Source: Liolophura sinensis
Taxonomy: Eukaryota; Mollusca; Polyplacophora; Chitonida; Chitonidae
NCBI RefSeq assembly: GCF_032854445.1
Contig: NW_027017953.1
Span: 188,501 to 252,500, forward strand
Reading direction: 5' to 3'
DNA: 64,000 nt
Part shown: positions 35,896 to 47,810 of the stretch, piece after piece
Layout: every line of letters starts with the position of its first letter
Position numbering within the stretch: position 1 is the first letter of the stretch
Made by a program: the position numbers and the translations under genes
The notes under the pieces: generated by a model
Told to the model about the DNA's origin: nothing
Database searches by the model: none
What the model saw: only the letters and a program-made list of their open reading frames with translations

Positions 35896-38800
35896 GTAGG
35901 TGCGAACTTCTTCAGTCTCAGTGAATTTCTGATAGGCACTGTTAGGGCTGAGACTACATATAGTTTTTTTTTTTTTTCACCATTGAGCAGGGTGATGGTC
36001 CGCGAAAATTTTCATTCCACTCAACATTCTTAGTTAGTGATGTCTGAGTGAGAATGACAGGGTTTATGTTTTATGTAGGAGCGGGAGATATCATACAGAT
36101 GCCTGAGTGAGAATGACATGGTTTATGTTTTATGTAGGAGCAGGAGATATCATACAGATGCCTGAGTGAGAATGACATGGTTTATGTTTTATGTAGGAGC
36201 AAGAGATATCATACAGATGCCTGAGTGAGAATGACATGGTTTATGTTTTATGTAGGAGCAGGAGATATCATACAGATGCCTGAGTGAGAATGACATGGTT
36301 TATGTTTTATGTAGGAGCAGGAGATATCATACAGATGCCTGAGTGAGAATGACATGGTTTATGTTTTATGTAGGAGCAAGAGATATCATACAGATGCCTG
36401 AGTGAGAATGACATGGTTTATGTTTTATGTAGGAGCAAGAGATATCATACAGATGCCTGAGTGAGAATGACATGGTTTATGTTTTATGTAGGAGCAGGAG
36501 ATATCATACAGATGCCTGAGTGAGAATGACATGGTTTATGTTTTATGTAGGAGCAGGAGATATCATACAGATGCCTGAGTGAGAATGACATGGTTTATGT
36601 TTTATGTAGGAGCAGGAGATATCATACAGATGCCTGAGTGAGAATGACATGGTTTATGTTTTATGTAGGAGCAAGAGATATCATACAGATGCCTGAGTGA
36701 GAATGACATGGTTTATGTTTTATGTAGGAGCAGGAGATATCATACAGATGCCTGAGTGAGAATGACATGGTTTATGTTTTATGTAGGAGCAGGAGATATC
36801 ATACAGATGCCTGAGTGAGAATGACATGGTTTATGTTTTATGTAGGAGCAGGAGATATCATACAGATGCCTGAGTGAGAATGACATGGTTTATGTTTTAT
36901 GTAGGAGCGGGAGATATCATACAGATGCCTGAGTGAGAATGACATGGTTTATGTTTTATGTAGGAGCGGGAGATATCATACAGATGCCTGAGTGAGAATG
37001 ACATGGGTTATGTTTTATGTAGGAGCAGGAGATATCATATATATGTCTGAGTGAGAATGACATGGTTTATGTTTTATGTAGGAGCAGGAGATATCATATA
37101 TATGTCTGAGTGAGAATGACATGGTATATGTTTTATGTAGGAGCAGGAGATATCATATATATGTCTGAGTGAGAATGACAGGGTTTATGTTTTATGTAGG
37201 AGCAGGAGATATCATACAGATGCCTGAGTGAAAATGACTATGACCGTGACAAGTGCGAGATGGCTTTTCAGAACTACCAGAACTGCAGAGCTTTCTGGGT
37301 ATGTACACTACCAAGCATTATAGCACCATTATAGCATACGAATGTACATGAAGTATAGTCTTCTAGGTGTACTTGGCTGCTACTCATCTGTGGTTTGTCT
37401 ACTGAGGATGTAGAGAGATTTCTACAGTGTATGGATAGGCGAACAAGTTAATCATACAGCACACTAGCATTCCTTAGCACACTGGCTTTCCTTAGCACAC
37501 TAGCATTCCATAGCACACAAGCATTCCATAGCACACTAGCATTCCATAGCACACTGTCATTCCATAGCTCATCACAGGCAGTTAAACCATCAACACACCA
37601 GAGGCATACCATAACTCACCAAAGATACATCACAGGCTCTCCAAAGGCACACCACAGCTCTACAAAGGCACACCACAGCCTCTCCAAAGCCACACCACAG
37701 CTCACTCTCTCAAAGATACACCACAGGCTCTCCAAGGGCACACCACAGCTCACCAAAGACACACCACAGGCTTTCCAAAGACAAACCACAGCTCACCAAA
37801 GATACACAACAGGCTTTCCAAAGGCACACCACAGCTCAACAAAGATACACCACAGGCCCGCCAAGAGCACACCACAGCTCACCAAAGATACACCACAGGC
37901 CCGCCAAGAGCACACCACAGCTCACCAAAGATACACCACAGCCTCACCAAAGGCACACCACAGCTCACCTAAAATACACCACAGGCTCTCCAAAGGCACA
38001 CCACAGCTCACTCTCTCAAAGATACACCACAGGGTCGCCAAGAGCACACCACAGCTCACCAAAGATACACCACAGCCTCACCAAAGGCACACCACAGCTC
38101 ACCAAAGATACACAACAGGCTCTCCAAAGGCACACCACAGCTCACCAAAGATACACCACAGGCTCACCAAGAGCACACCACAGCTCACCAAAGATACACC
38201 ACAGCCTCACCAAAGGCACACCACAGCTCACCTAAGATACACCACAGGCTGTCCAAAGGCACACCACAGCTCACTCTCTCAAAGATACACCACAAGCTCT
38301 CCAAGAGCACACCACAGCTCACCAAAGACACACCACAGGCTTTGCAAAAAAAAACAAACCACAGCTCACCAAAGATACACAACAGGCTCTCCAAAGGCAC
38401 ACCACAGCTCACCAAAGATACACCACAGGCTCTCCAAAGGCACACCACAGCTCACTCTCTCAAAGATACACCACAGGCTCTCCAAGAGCACACCACAGCT
38501 CACCAAAGACACACCACAGGCTTTCCAAAGACAAACCACAGCTCACCAAAGATACACAACAGGCTCTCCAAAGGCACACCACAACTCTCCAAAGGCACAC
38601 CACAGGCTGCAAAAGTCTCACCACAGCTTACCAAACATACAACACAGGCTCCCCAAAGGCACAACACAGCTCACTCTCTCAAAGATACACCACAGGCTCC
38701 CCAAGGGCACACCACAGCTCACTCTCTCAAAGACACACCACTGGCATTCCAAAGACAAACCACAGCTCACCAAAGATACACAACAGCTTCTCCAAAGGCA

Positions 38801-41800
38801 CACCACAGCTCACCAAAGACACACCACAGGCTTTCCAAAGACAAACCACAGCTCACCAAAGATACACAACAGGCTCTCCAAAGGCACACCACAACTCTCC
38901 AAAGGCACACCACAGGCTGCAAAAGTCTCACCACAGCTTACCAAGCATACAACACAGGCTCCCCAAAGGCACAACACAGCTCACTCTCTCAAAGATACAC
39001 CACAGGCTCCCCAAGGGCACACCACAGCTCACTCTCTCAAAGACACACCACTGGCATTCCAAAGACAAACCACAGCTCACCAAAGATACACAACAGCTTC
39101 TCCAAAGGCACACCACAGCTCACCAAAGACACACCACAGGCTTTCCAAAGACAAACCACAGCTCACCAAAGATACACCACAGGCTCTCCAAGGGCACACC
39201 ACAGCTCACCAAAGACACACCACAGGCCCACCAAGAGCACACCACAGCTCACCAAAGATACACCACAGCCTCACCAAAGGCACACCACAGCTCACCTAAA
39301 ATACACCACAGGCTCTCCAAAGGCACACCACAGCTCACTCTCTCAAAGATACACCACAGGCTTGCCAAGAGCACACCACAGCTCACCAAAGATACACCAC
39401 AGCCTCACCAAAGGCACACCACAGCTCGCCAAAGATACACAACAGGCTCTCCAAATGCACACCACAGCTTACCAAAGATACACCACAGGCTCGCCAAGAG
39501 CACACCACAGCTCACCAAAGATACACCACAGCCTCACCAAAGGCACACCACAGCTCACCTAAGATACACCACAGGCTCTCCAAAGGCACACCACAGCTCA
39601 CTCTCTCAAAGATACACCACAAGCTCTCCAAGAGCACACCACAGCTCACCAAGACACACCACAGGCTTTCCAAAAAAAAAAAAAACACAGCTCACCAAAG
39701 ATACACAACAGGCTCTCCAAAGGCACACCACAGCTCACCATAGATACACCACAGGCTCTCCAAAGGCACACCACAGGCTCTCCAAAGGCACACCACAGCT
39801 CACTCTCTCAAAGATACACCACAGGCTCTCCAAGAGCACACCACAGCTCACCAAAGACACACCACAGGCTTTCCAAAGACAAACCACAGCTCACCAAAGA
39901 TACACCACAGGCTCTCCAAAGGCACACCACAACTCTCCAAAGGCACACCACAGCTGCCCAAAGTCTCACCACAGCTTACCAAACATACACCACAGGCTCC
40001 CCAAAGGCACAACACAGCTCACTCTCTCAAAGATACACCACAGGCTCTCCAAGGGCACACCACAGCTCACTCTCTCAAAGACACAAGACTGGCATTCCAA
40101 AGACAAACCACAGCTCACCAAAGATACACAACAGCTTCTCCAAAGGCACACCACAGCTCACCAAAGATACACTACAGGCTCTCCAAAGGAACACCACAGC
40201 TCAACAAAGATACACCACAGCGTCACCAAAGGCACACCACAGCTTACCTAAGATACACCACAGGCTCTCCAAAGGCACACCACAGCTCACTCTCTCAAAG
40301 ATACACAACAGGCTCTCCAAATGCACACCACAGCTCACCAAAGATACACCACAGGCTCTCCAAAGGCACACCACAGCTCACCAAAGATACACCACAACCT
40401 CACCAAAGGCACACTACAGCTCACCTCAAAGATACACCACAGGCTCTCCAAAGGCACACCATAGCTAACCAAAGGCACACCACAGGCTTCCAAAAACAAA
40501 CCACAGCTCACTAAAGATACACCACAGGCTTTCCAAAGGCACACAACAGCTCATCAAAGATACACCACAGGTTCTCCAAAGGCACACCACAGGCTGTCTA
40601 AAAACAAACCACAGCTCACCAAATATACACCAAAGGCTTTCCAAAGGCACACAACAGCTCATCAAAGATACACCACAGGTTCTCCAAAGGCACACTACAG
40701 GCTCTCCAAAAACAAACCACAGCTCACTAAAGATACACCAGAGGCTTTCCAAAGATACACAACAGCTCATCAAAGATACACCACAGGCTTTCCAAAGGCA
40801 AACCACAGCTCATCAAAGATACACCACAGGCTCACCAAAGGCACACCACAGCTCATCAAAGATACACCACAGGCTTTCCAAAGGCAAACCACAGCTCATC
40901 AAAGATACACCACATGCTCACCAAAGGCACACAACAGTACAACTAAGATGCACCAAAAGCTCTCCAAAGGCACGCCACAGCTCACCAAAGATATCCCACA
41001 GGCTCACTAAAAGCACAGCACTGCTCATCTAAGACTGTAATTCTTTATTTGTTTATTGAGGGATTTCCCACAGCTCTATAGCCACGAGGGGATCTCCTCA
41101 ACAAAACATCAACGTATATACACCAACATAGAAAACAAAGAGAACAAATGACATGTACATGTACAGAATAAGGTGATGGGAACAAAGAAAGATCAAAATC
41201 AAATCATATTACTGCTGGGCTTGGATGATGAATCTATTGGACATGCGTATAAAATTATGCACAGATTTTAAGATCAATTGATTATTATTCACGCTTAGTT
41301 CAGGTGAACCAAATAAGAGTAAAGTACAAATGTGTTTAGAACAACTAGTCAAAAATACAGAAGGGTGAACTCCAGGAGATATAATTCTAAAGATGCTTTT
41401 TAGCATGTGCTTTCTATGAGTGGCATTGGTGGGGCATTCAAGGAAATAATGAGATGCATTTTCACATTTATGTTTACATTTACTACCTGACTGATCATCG
41501 ATAATGTTATATTTAAAGAGGTCACCGTGAAGAGCGCTCAGTTCCATTCTCATTCTACGGAGCACAACAAAGGTGTCAAATGAATTATACACAGATGTTA
41601 GATCACAGATAATACTGTCTTGAGAGTACAAAAAGTTCTTAACTGTTTCCAGTGAAGAGTTTTGGATATGAACAGGCAATGAATTCCATTCTTTAGTAGT
41701 CTTGGGAAAGAAGGAAGAAGAGAAAATCTGAGTTTGGCATTTAAATAATCGAAAGTGATGTCTATTTCTAAGATTGTAGGCATTTGTTTCGCTGTTATAC

Positions 41801-44800
41801 TTTTGAGTTAGTAAGGTCTTTAGGTATGGAGGAGAGAGCCCATTGATGATTTTATGAAAAAAACAGAAAACAGGATCTATGCTGACTGTATAAGGGTTCC
41901 CATTTTAGTTCATTTAAAAGAGATTTATATGAAGTTTGACATAAGCCTCCAGTACATAACAATGCTGCTCGGCGTTGGACATTTTCCAGTGAGTTGGATA
42001 TTGAAACGCTGCAGTTGTCAAATAGAAAATCTCCATATTCAATAAAAGACCTTATCAAGCGGAAGTACAGTGTGATCATACACTTTCTAGTTAGTGTTCG
42101 CCTGGCTCGACTAATCATACTCAGTTTCATATTACTTGTCTTAACTATAGCTCTTACATGCTCATTCCATTTACCATTGTGTTGCAGAATAATTCCAAGA
42201 TGTTTATGGGACGGAACGCTCTTCACATCTATGCCATCTAAATACATTCTCAAATGTGAGGGATTCTTTTTCAATGATATTAAGAGATAAACAGTTTTGG
42301 TAGAATAAAATGACACAAGCCATTGACTAGCCCAGTTGGACAGACATTCAAGATCACGATTAAGTTTAGCCTCAGATGTTGCTAAGTCTAAGATTTCTTC
42401 AGACAAGGATGTGTCATCTGCAAATATGTTAATATTACATGCAATATTTATACTAATATCATTGACAAAAATTAAAAAGAGAAGTGGACCCAATACAGAG
42501 CCTTGTGGGACACCAGCATATATTGGATGAGTTTTGACTCAGTGCCGTTAAGGCAAGCCTTAATTTTTCTGTCACACAAATAATCTTTTAACCATGCAAG
42601 TAGAGGATCTTCAATACCCAACTGCTCTAACTTAAACAGGAGACCATCATGCCAGACTTTATCAAATGCCTTACTGACATCCAAAAATAGTAAACAGGTG
42701 TCATTTCCACTGTCAAGACTTTTGTATATATCATGATATATATCATATCATCTTTGTAAGCTGGCATAAAGTCAAATCCCCACGTTTAAATCCAGAGTTC
42801 TGTGGTATAAGAAGATTATTTGACATACATTACTCACACAGATGTTTATACACGACCTTCTCCAAGACCTTAGAAAGAGAGTGTTGAAGGGACACTGGTC
42901 GATAATTAGAAACGTCATGTCTATCTCCTTTTTTAAATACAAGGCAGACTTGAGAGAGCTTTCATGCTGCTGGAAAGACAGCTGTCCGTACGGAATAATT
43001 AAAAAGATTCGTTACGAAAGCTGCAATACAATCAGCAGAATTTTTAAGCAAGAAGTTGTTCATACCATCAGTACCTGAGGCTTTCCGTGTATTCAGAGTC
43101 TCAAGGAAATGTTTAATCTCATTTTCACAGGTTTGAGAACATGATTCTGTAACATACGTAAAAGGTGGTAAGACAGGTACTGTGTAGTGAGGGGCCGACT
43201 GAGATGCGAAAAATTTACAGAATTCATTCGCCTTTTCAGCGTCATTTGACATGTTTTTGCCATTGACAGCAAGAGGAGAATAGGCGGTTTTGCTTCCAAT
43301 CCTGGTAGAGATTTCATTATCGACCAGTATGTTTTTGTATCCAGCTGGGGGTTGGAGAGTTTAACTTTTAAATGTGTGAAGTTAGGCAGTATACGCAGTA
43401 TTGCCTGACGTTTAGCATTATTGGCCTCCCTTCTAGATATATAATATTGAAACTTATCTCCATCGGACTTAGTCCGTTTGTATTTTTTGAAATAACGAAA
43501 CCTCACTCGTATCTTTTACCGAACATCGTTGGTCATCCAAGGCTTGTCACGTGGTTTAATAGTGACTTTCTTATTCGGAATAAATTCTTTGCAACATGAC
43601 AGAAACAAACTGTTTCCAGACAAATGATTTGTCATTAACATGGGAAAAAATATTACCAACGCCATCAAATGGTGTAACAGAGATAAGACTGCGCAGACCA
43701 TGCAAATTGGCACATTTGAAGTTCCACACGTCTTACAAAAGCCTTTGGGTTATCATTACATAAGATGTTTATAGTACAATAAATAGTACAATGGTCGAGA
43801 TTAGCCATTGGTGAGGCAACTCCGTAGTCAATTACATAACCAATACAATCCGCTATAATTAAGTCAAATACATAAGCATCATCATCAGTATATCGAGTGG
43901 GTTCATTAGTTAGTTGAAAAAGATTTTTCCCAGCTACCATATCATATAGGCTCACTTTTAATTCGCTCATGTCGTGGTATTTTTCCCAGTGTGGACATCT
44001 GTCATTAAAATCACCCATTATTAACATATGGCATCGGGATTTTCTGTTAAGGCCGAAGTTAAATTTTCCTCCAGATTACTTAAAAAAAGCTCACGTAAAT
44101 GAGCCGGTTGGTTAGGTGGGCGGTAACATGATGCAATCAGCACACTTTTGTTATTCTGTTCCACCATTATCCATATCATCTCATTGCCATTCTCTAAATC
44201 CTTACGTCTAGTAACATTAAGAGATTCCTTGCAATGAATTGCCACCCCTCCTCCCTGTCTGTCTCTGTCCTTTCTTCCTATACAATACCCATCTAGATTA
44301 ACAGTATCATCAGGAATATCACCACTAAGCCAGGTTTCACTCACACATATACCAGCATAATTATATTCCTTTGATAATACAGTGGTCTTATTTCATCTAA
44401 CTTAAAATAAGACGACAGCTGATCATCACCTTGAGCCAATAAACTCCTGGCATTAAGATGATAAATAAGATAAATTGTGCTGATTTGGGGGTGGCAGGTT
44501 TCTATGTACATCACCACACCTTATTAAGGTTGCCATGTGTATAACTAATGAGTAATGCAGATTGCATAATGTACTCAGAACAGAAAAAATTAATATACCA
44601 GTAAGGGATTCAATTCCCTTACTGGTATTTTCAAGGAATATAAATTGCAAGCCTTCAAATAATGTAAATAATTTTCGAAGATGAGTCACTTTATAAGACA
44701 TATAATTATGCCATGCCCCAATTGCCACTCTGTACTGACTTATGTTATCCATGATGTACCAGTAATAAACAAAGAGATTGCGAGTGAAAGCACATGCACT

Positions 44801-47506
44801 AAAACCTTCACATTGTGAAAAACCTTCACAAACCTAAACATATAGTGAACTTTTTCAAGATTATTAAATGTAACTGTAACTATTGACCCAAAATACCATT
44901 ATTTATTGACGAAATTAACTGAAATGATCCAACTGATTGTTCCCTTACAAAACAAGATAAAAACATAATATTATACACAGCATGAGTTAGGTGAATACCT
45001 AAAGTATGGCATAACAAAGGGAGGGTTAATGTACTGTGAGAATCTAAAATTAAACACAAATAAAACCACAGATTAAATTAGACCATCAATTCCTGCAGAC
45101 AGAACCTAGAGAGAAGAAACTCATCTTCATCCAAAGTTGATAAAAGAGATTGATAAATATTACCTAAGATACACCACAGTTCACTAAAGATACACCACAG
45201 GCTGTCCAAAGGCACATCGCAGGCTCTCCAAAGGCACACCACAGCTCACCAAAGATACACCAGGCTCTCTACAGGTACATCACAGCTCACCAAAGATACA
45301 ACAAAGATACACCACAGGCTCTCCAAGGCAAACCATAGCTCACCAAAGATACACCACAGGCTCTCCACAGGCACACCACAGCTCAAGACAAATCAGGCTG
45401 ACCAAAGGCACACCACAGCTCACCTAAGATACACCACGGGCTCTCCAAAGGCACACCACGGGCTCTCCAAAGGCACACCACACCTCACCAAAGTTACCCA
45501 ACAGGCTGACCAAAGGCACACCACTGCTTACCTAAGATAGACCACAGCTCTCCAAAGCCACAACGCAGGCTCTCCACAGGCACACCACAGCTCACCAAAG
45601 ATACATCAGGCTCTCCAAAGGCACACTACAGCTCACCAAAGACACATCAGGCTCTCCAAAGGCACACCACAGCTCACCAAAGATACACCACAGGCTCTCC
45701 AAATCACACCACAGGCTCTCCGAATCACAGCACAGGCTCTCCAAAGATACACCACAGGCTCACCAAGCCACACCCACAGGGAATGACTAGCCCCCGGCTT
45801 ACGAAAGACTTACTTCTGGTAAACCACAGGCAAATCTCAAACTAATCACAAGCTCACAAAAGATAAATCGCCTCCAAACCACTTGCAGACTTCCAAATAG
45901 TGTCCAGTGTCGGTCAGTTCTGTGGGTCGTGGACACAGAAATGCCCAGGGTAAACCATTGACCTTTGGAATTTACTTGTGATAGTATCTGACATACAGAT
46001 ATGTACACCAAATAGCACTTCAGAGGACCTGTATGCTATGGTTCCCGGCACTTCTAAGGACCTGTATGCTATGGTTCCAGGCACTTCACAGGACCTGTAT
46101 GCTATGGTTCCCGGCACTTCACAGGACCCGTATGCTATGGTTCCCGGCACTTGAAAGGACCCGTATGCTATGGTTCCCGGCACTTCAAAGGACCCATATG
46201 CTATGGTTCCCGGCACTTCTAAGGACCTGTATGCTATGGTTCCAGGCACTTCACAGGACCTGTATGCTATGGTTCCCGGCACTTCACAGGACCCGTATGC
46301 TATGGTTCCCGGCACTTGAAAGGACCCGTATGCTATGGTTCCCGGCACTTGAAAGGACCCGTATGCTATGGTTCCCGGCACTTCTAAGGACCTGTATGCT
46401 ATGGTTCCCGGCACTTCAAAGGACCCATATGCTATGGTTCCCAGCACTTCTAAGGACCTGTATGCTATGGTTCCCGGCACTTCAGAGGACCTGTATGCTA
46501 TGGTTCCCGGCACTTGAAAGGACCCGTATGCTATGGTTCCGGGCACTTGAAAGGACCCGTATGCTATGGTTCCGGGCACTTGAAAGGACCCGTATGCTAT
46601 GGTTCCCGGCACTTCAGAGGACCTGTATGCTATGGTTCCCGGCACTTGAAAGGACCCGTATGCTATGGTTCCGGGCACTTGAAAGGACCTGTATACTATG
46701 GTTCCCGGCACTTGAAAGGACCCGTATGCTATGGTTCCGGGCACTTGAAAGGGCCCGTATGCTATGGTTCCCGGCACTTGAAAGGACCCGTATGCCATGG
46801 TTCCCGGCACTTGAAAGGACCTGTATGCTATGGTTCCCGGCACTTGAAAGGACCCGTATGCCATGGTTCCCAGCACTTCTAAGGACCTGTATGCTATGGT
46901 TCCTGGCACTTGAAAGGACCCGTATGCTATGGTTCCGGGCACGAAAGGACCCGTATGTTATGGTTCCCGGCACTTGAAAGAACCCGTATGCTATGGTTCC
47001 CGGCACTTCAAAGGACCTGTATGCTATGGTTCCCGGCACTTTTGAAAACAGAAACCTGTGTCATGGTTTTGATTTACAACTGACATATTAGGTGAGGGTT
47101 CAGTCCCAGCCGTGAACACTCATTTCGTGGATTCCTTTGCTCTCACTATTTGTGCATCTTTGAGGACTGTAAACATTTGACAGTGTTTTGTGGCTGTTTG
47201 CACAGTGTATAGCGCTATGATGTCCAAATATTTTCCACCAAAATGACAAGTTTTGTCAAACGTCTTCAGGTTAGTGGTTTAACCCAGGCACTCTGATTTC
47301 CTCCCTGCATAAAACTGACTGGGGTCACATAAGTGAAAATTTTTAGAATATGACAGAAATAAATAAATAATTTCTCTGTTTTATATCCACAGAATCTAAT
47401 CATGAAAGAACGAAAGAGAAACGGAATTTCTCCAGCATTACCTCCCCTGAGTGAGAGAGATGATATACGTGCAGCTAGACTATTTAAAAGCACAGCTACA
47501 GCATAA
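35794..47506 (+). CDS. CHCHD7: CHCHD7, twin CX9C mitochondrial protein
   Basis: Join 35794-35895, 37200-37298, 47393-47506: 104 residues, with phase 0 at both introns. The family (yeast Cox23) is imported into the mitochondrial intermembrane space by the MIA40 disulfide relay and is linked to cytochrome c oxidase assembly. The joined peptide has NPCLHEQEISYRC (first CX9C), DYDRDKCEMAFQNYQNCRAFW (second CX9C) and then NLIMKERKRNG..P..P..SERDDIR, matching human CHCHD7 (NPCLSESDASTRC, NYDRERC...YKNCRRFW, IVMQRRKNGVKP..P...ERDEI). Human CHCHD7 is about 85 residues; this version has a longer N-terminus. The start is uncertain: in-frame ATGs also occur at 35644 (good Kozak context, gccATGg) and 35527. 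Confidence 0.9.
36041..37199. repeat. 59-bp minisatellite made of the exon-2 acceptor junction
   Basis: Counting the functional one, exactly 20 acceptor copies occur at 59-bp spacing (exon-like starts from 36079 to 37200, 19 x 59). Each unit is about 20 intron bases ending 'gtttatgttttatgtag' plus 39 exon bases beginning GAGCAGGAGATATCATACAG. Copies near 37030-37170 carry catatatatgtc. Every copy keeps the AG acceptor. Since 59 is not a multiple of three, entering at the preceding copy shifts the frame and meets a stop. Confidence 0.97.
37200..37298 (+). CDS. CHCHD7: CHCHD7 exon 2
   Basis: 33 codons starting at the last acceptor of the 59-bp array and ending TTCTGG|gtatgt. It encodes EQEISYRCLSENDYDRDKCE and then MAFQNYQNCRAFW: the second Cys of motif 1 and both Cys of motif 2. 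Only this copy continues into the unique sequence (tatgaccgtgac), so it is the functional one. Confidence 0.93.
37299..37465. other. Start of CHCHD7 intron 2
   Basis: Unique sequence after the exon 2 donor, leading into repeats beginning with 'agcacactagcattccatag' (about 37455-37570, 5 copies). Confidence 0.6.
37455..41036. repeat. 43-bp minisatellite in CHCHD7 intron 2, left part
   Basis: The composite unit is two half-units: 'ccacagctcaccaaagatac' plus a, and ccacaggctctccaaaggcaca. A block near 38618-38806 recurs at 38928-39116 (310 bp period) and again near 39966-40154. Interrupted at about 41037 by a LINE, it resumes at about 45160. Confidence 0.95.
41037..45162 (-). mobile_element. 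Non-LTR retrotransposon (LINE), decayed, inserted in a tandem array
   Basis: It is oriented on the - strand. In order come an APE endonuclease start (CGDVHRN, then an SLLAQGDDQ-like stretch), an endonuclease with SETWLSG, GGGVAI, SCYRPPN and GDFNDR..W, a reverse transcriptase with DVSKAFDKVWH, MGPLLF..F.ND and FADDTSL, and a C-terminal cysteine motif (CKHKCENASHYFLECP). The 3' end on the - strand is AATAAACAAATAAAG. Flanks on both sides are the 43-bp array. The 6-bp phrase ctaaga flanks both ends and may be a short target duplication, but it is also part of the array. The clade is not resolved (CR1/L2/Jockey-like). Confidence 0.88.
41209..44344 (-). pseudogene. LINE ORF2 remnant (endonuclease + reverse transcriptase)
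   Basis: The coding region is broken into frame segments: endonuclease about 44021-44344 and 43665-44027, linker about 43093-43506, RT about 42472-42684 and 41852-42493, C-terminal part 41209-41679. The order is right for one polyprotein, but frameshifts and stops separate the pieces, so the element is not autonomous. The FADD catalytic core of RT is present. Confidence 0.85.
45160..45790. repeat. 43-bp minisatellite in CHCHD7 intron 2, right part
   Basis: Same unit as 37455-41036, more diverged, with deletions such as 'gatacatcaggctctccaaa'. It is the continuation beyond the LINE. Confidence 0.93.
46015..47045. repeat. 33-bp minisatellite in CHCHD7 intron 2
   Basis: About 31 copies with core 'tatgctatggttcccggcac' and ttgaaaggacccg or ttctaaggacctg variants. 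33 bp equals 11 codons, so both strands show long frames; none is considered a gene. Confidence 0.95.
47046..47392. other. End of CHCHD7 intron 2
   Basis: Unique sequence ending in the acceptor tttctctgttttatatccacag at 47392. Nothing else is recognised. Confidence 0.6.
47393..47506 (+). CDS. CHCHD7: CHCHD7 exon 3 (last)
   Basis: 37 codons and TAA. It encodes NLIMKERKRNGISPALPPLS and then ERDDIRAARLFKSTATA. Human CHCHD7 has VMQRRKNG..P..P...ERDEI.RA in the same place after CRRFW. It enters in phase 0 directly after Trp of exon 2, with about 10 kb of intron between. Confidence 0.9.
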   Translation, partial: NLIMKERKRNGISPALPPLSERDDIRAARLFKSTATA

Positions 47507-47663
47507 TGATTACAACAAGGAGACACATTATGAGAATGACATTGCTTCTAGGAAATGAAAATATTAAAGAGTATTTGTTTGGATCCATTTCTAATAGAAT
47601 ATTGTATATTTATTTTTCCCAGTTAAATGACAGAGTGTTCTCCATCACCTACATGTATGTTTT

Positions 47664-47720
47664 CCTCATCAGCTATGTCTGCCTCATCAGCTATGTCTGC
47701 CTCATCAGCTGTGTCTGCCT
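47664..47720. repeat. 18-bp repeat, 3 copies, in the CHCHD7 3' region
   Basis: 'ctcatcagctatgtctgc' is tandemly repeated three times with one change. Confidence 0.8.
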
Positions 47721-47792
47721 CCTGGTTGCCCAGTAAAACATGGTTGTACAAGTCAGGATAAACCTGAATCGAGGATGATGTCAGAGCGGACA

Positions 47793-47810
47793 AATAAATA
47801 AATAAATAAA
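47793..47810 (+). promoter_or_regulatory. Candidate polyadenylation signals of CHCHD7
   Basis: Four overlapping AATAAA hexamers (47793, 47797, 47801, 47805) lie about 290 bp after the stop and are followed by a T-rich stretch. They could instead be the A-rich tail of a retroelement. Confidence 0.5.

Noticed and set aside
38342-39562. 406-codon frame rich in His/Thr/Gln
   Set aside because: Read-through of the 43-bp intronic minisatellite.
41209-44344. A functional reverse transcriptase gene
   Set aside because: Endonuclease and RT segments are broken by frameshifts and stops; scored as a decayed LINE.
45914-46977. Frames of 314 and 342 codons on opposite strands
   Set aside because: A 33-bp repeat read on either strand; located inside CHCHD7 intron 2.
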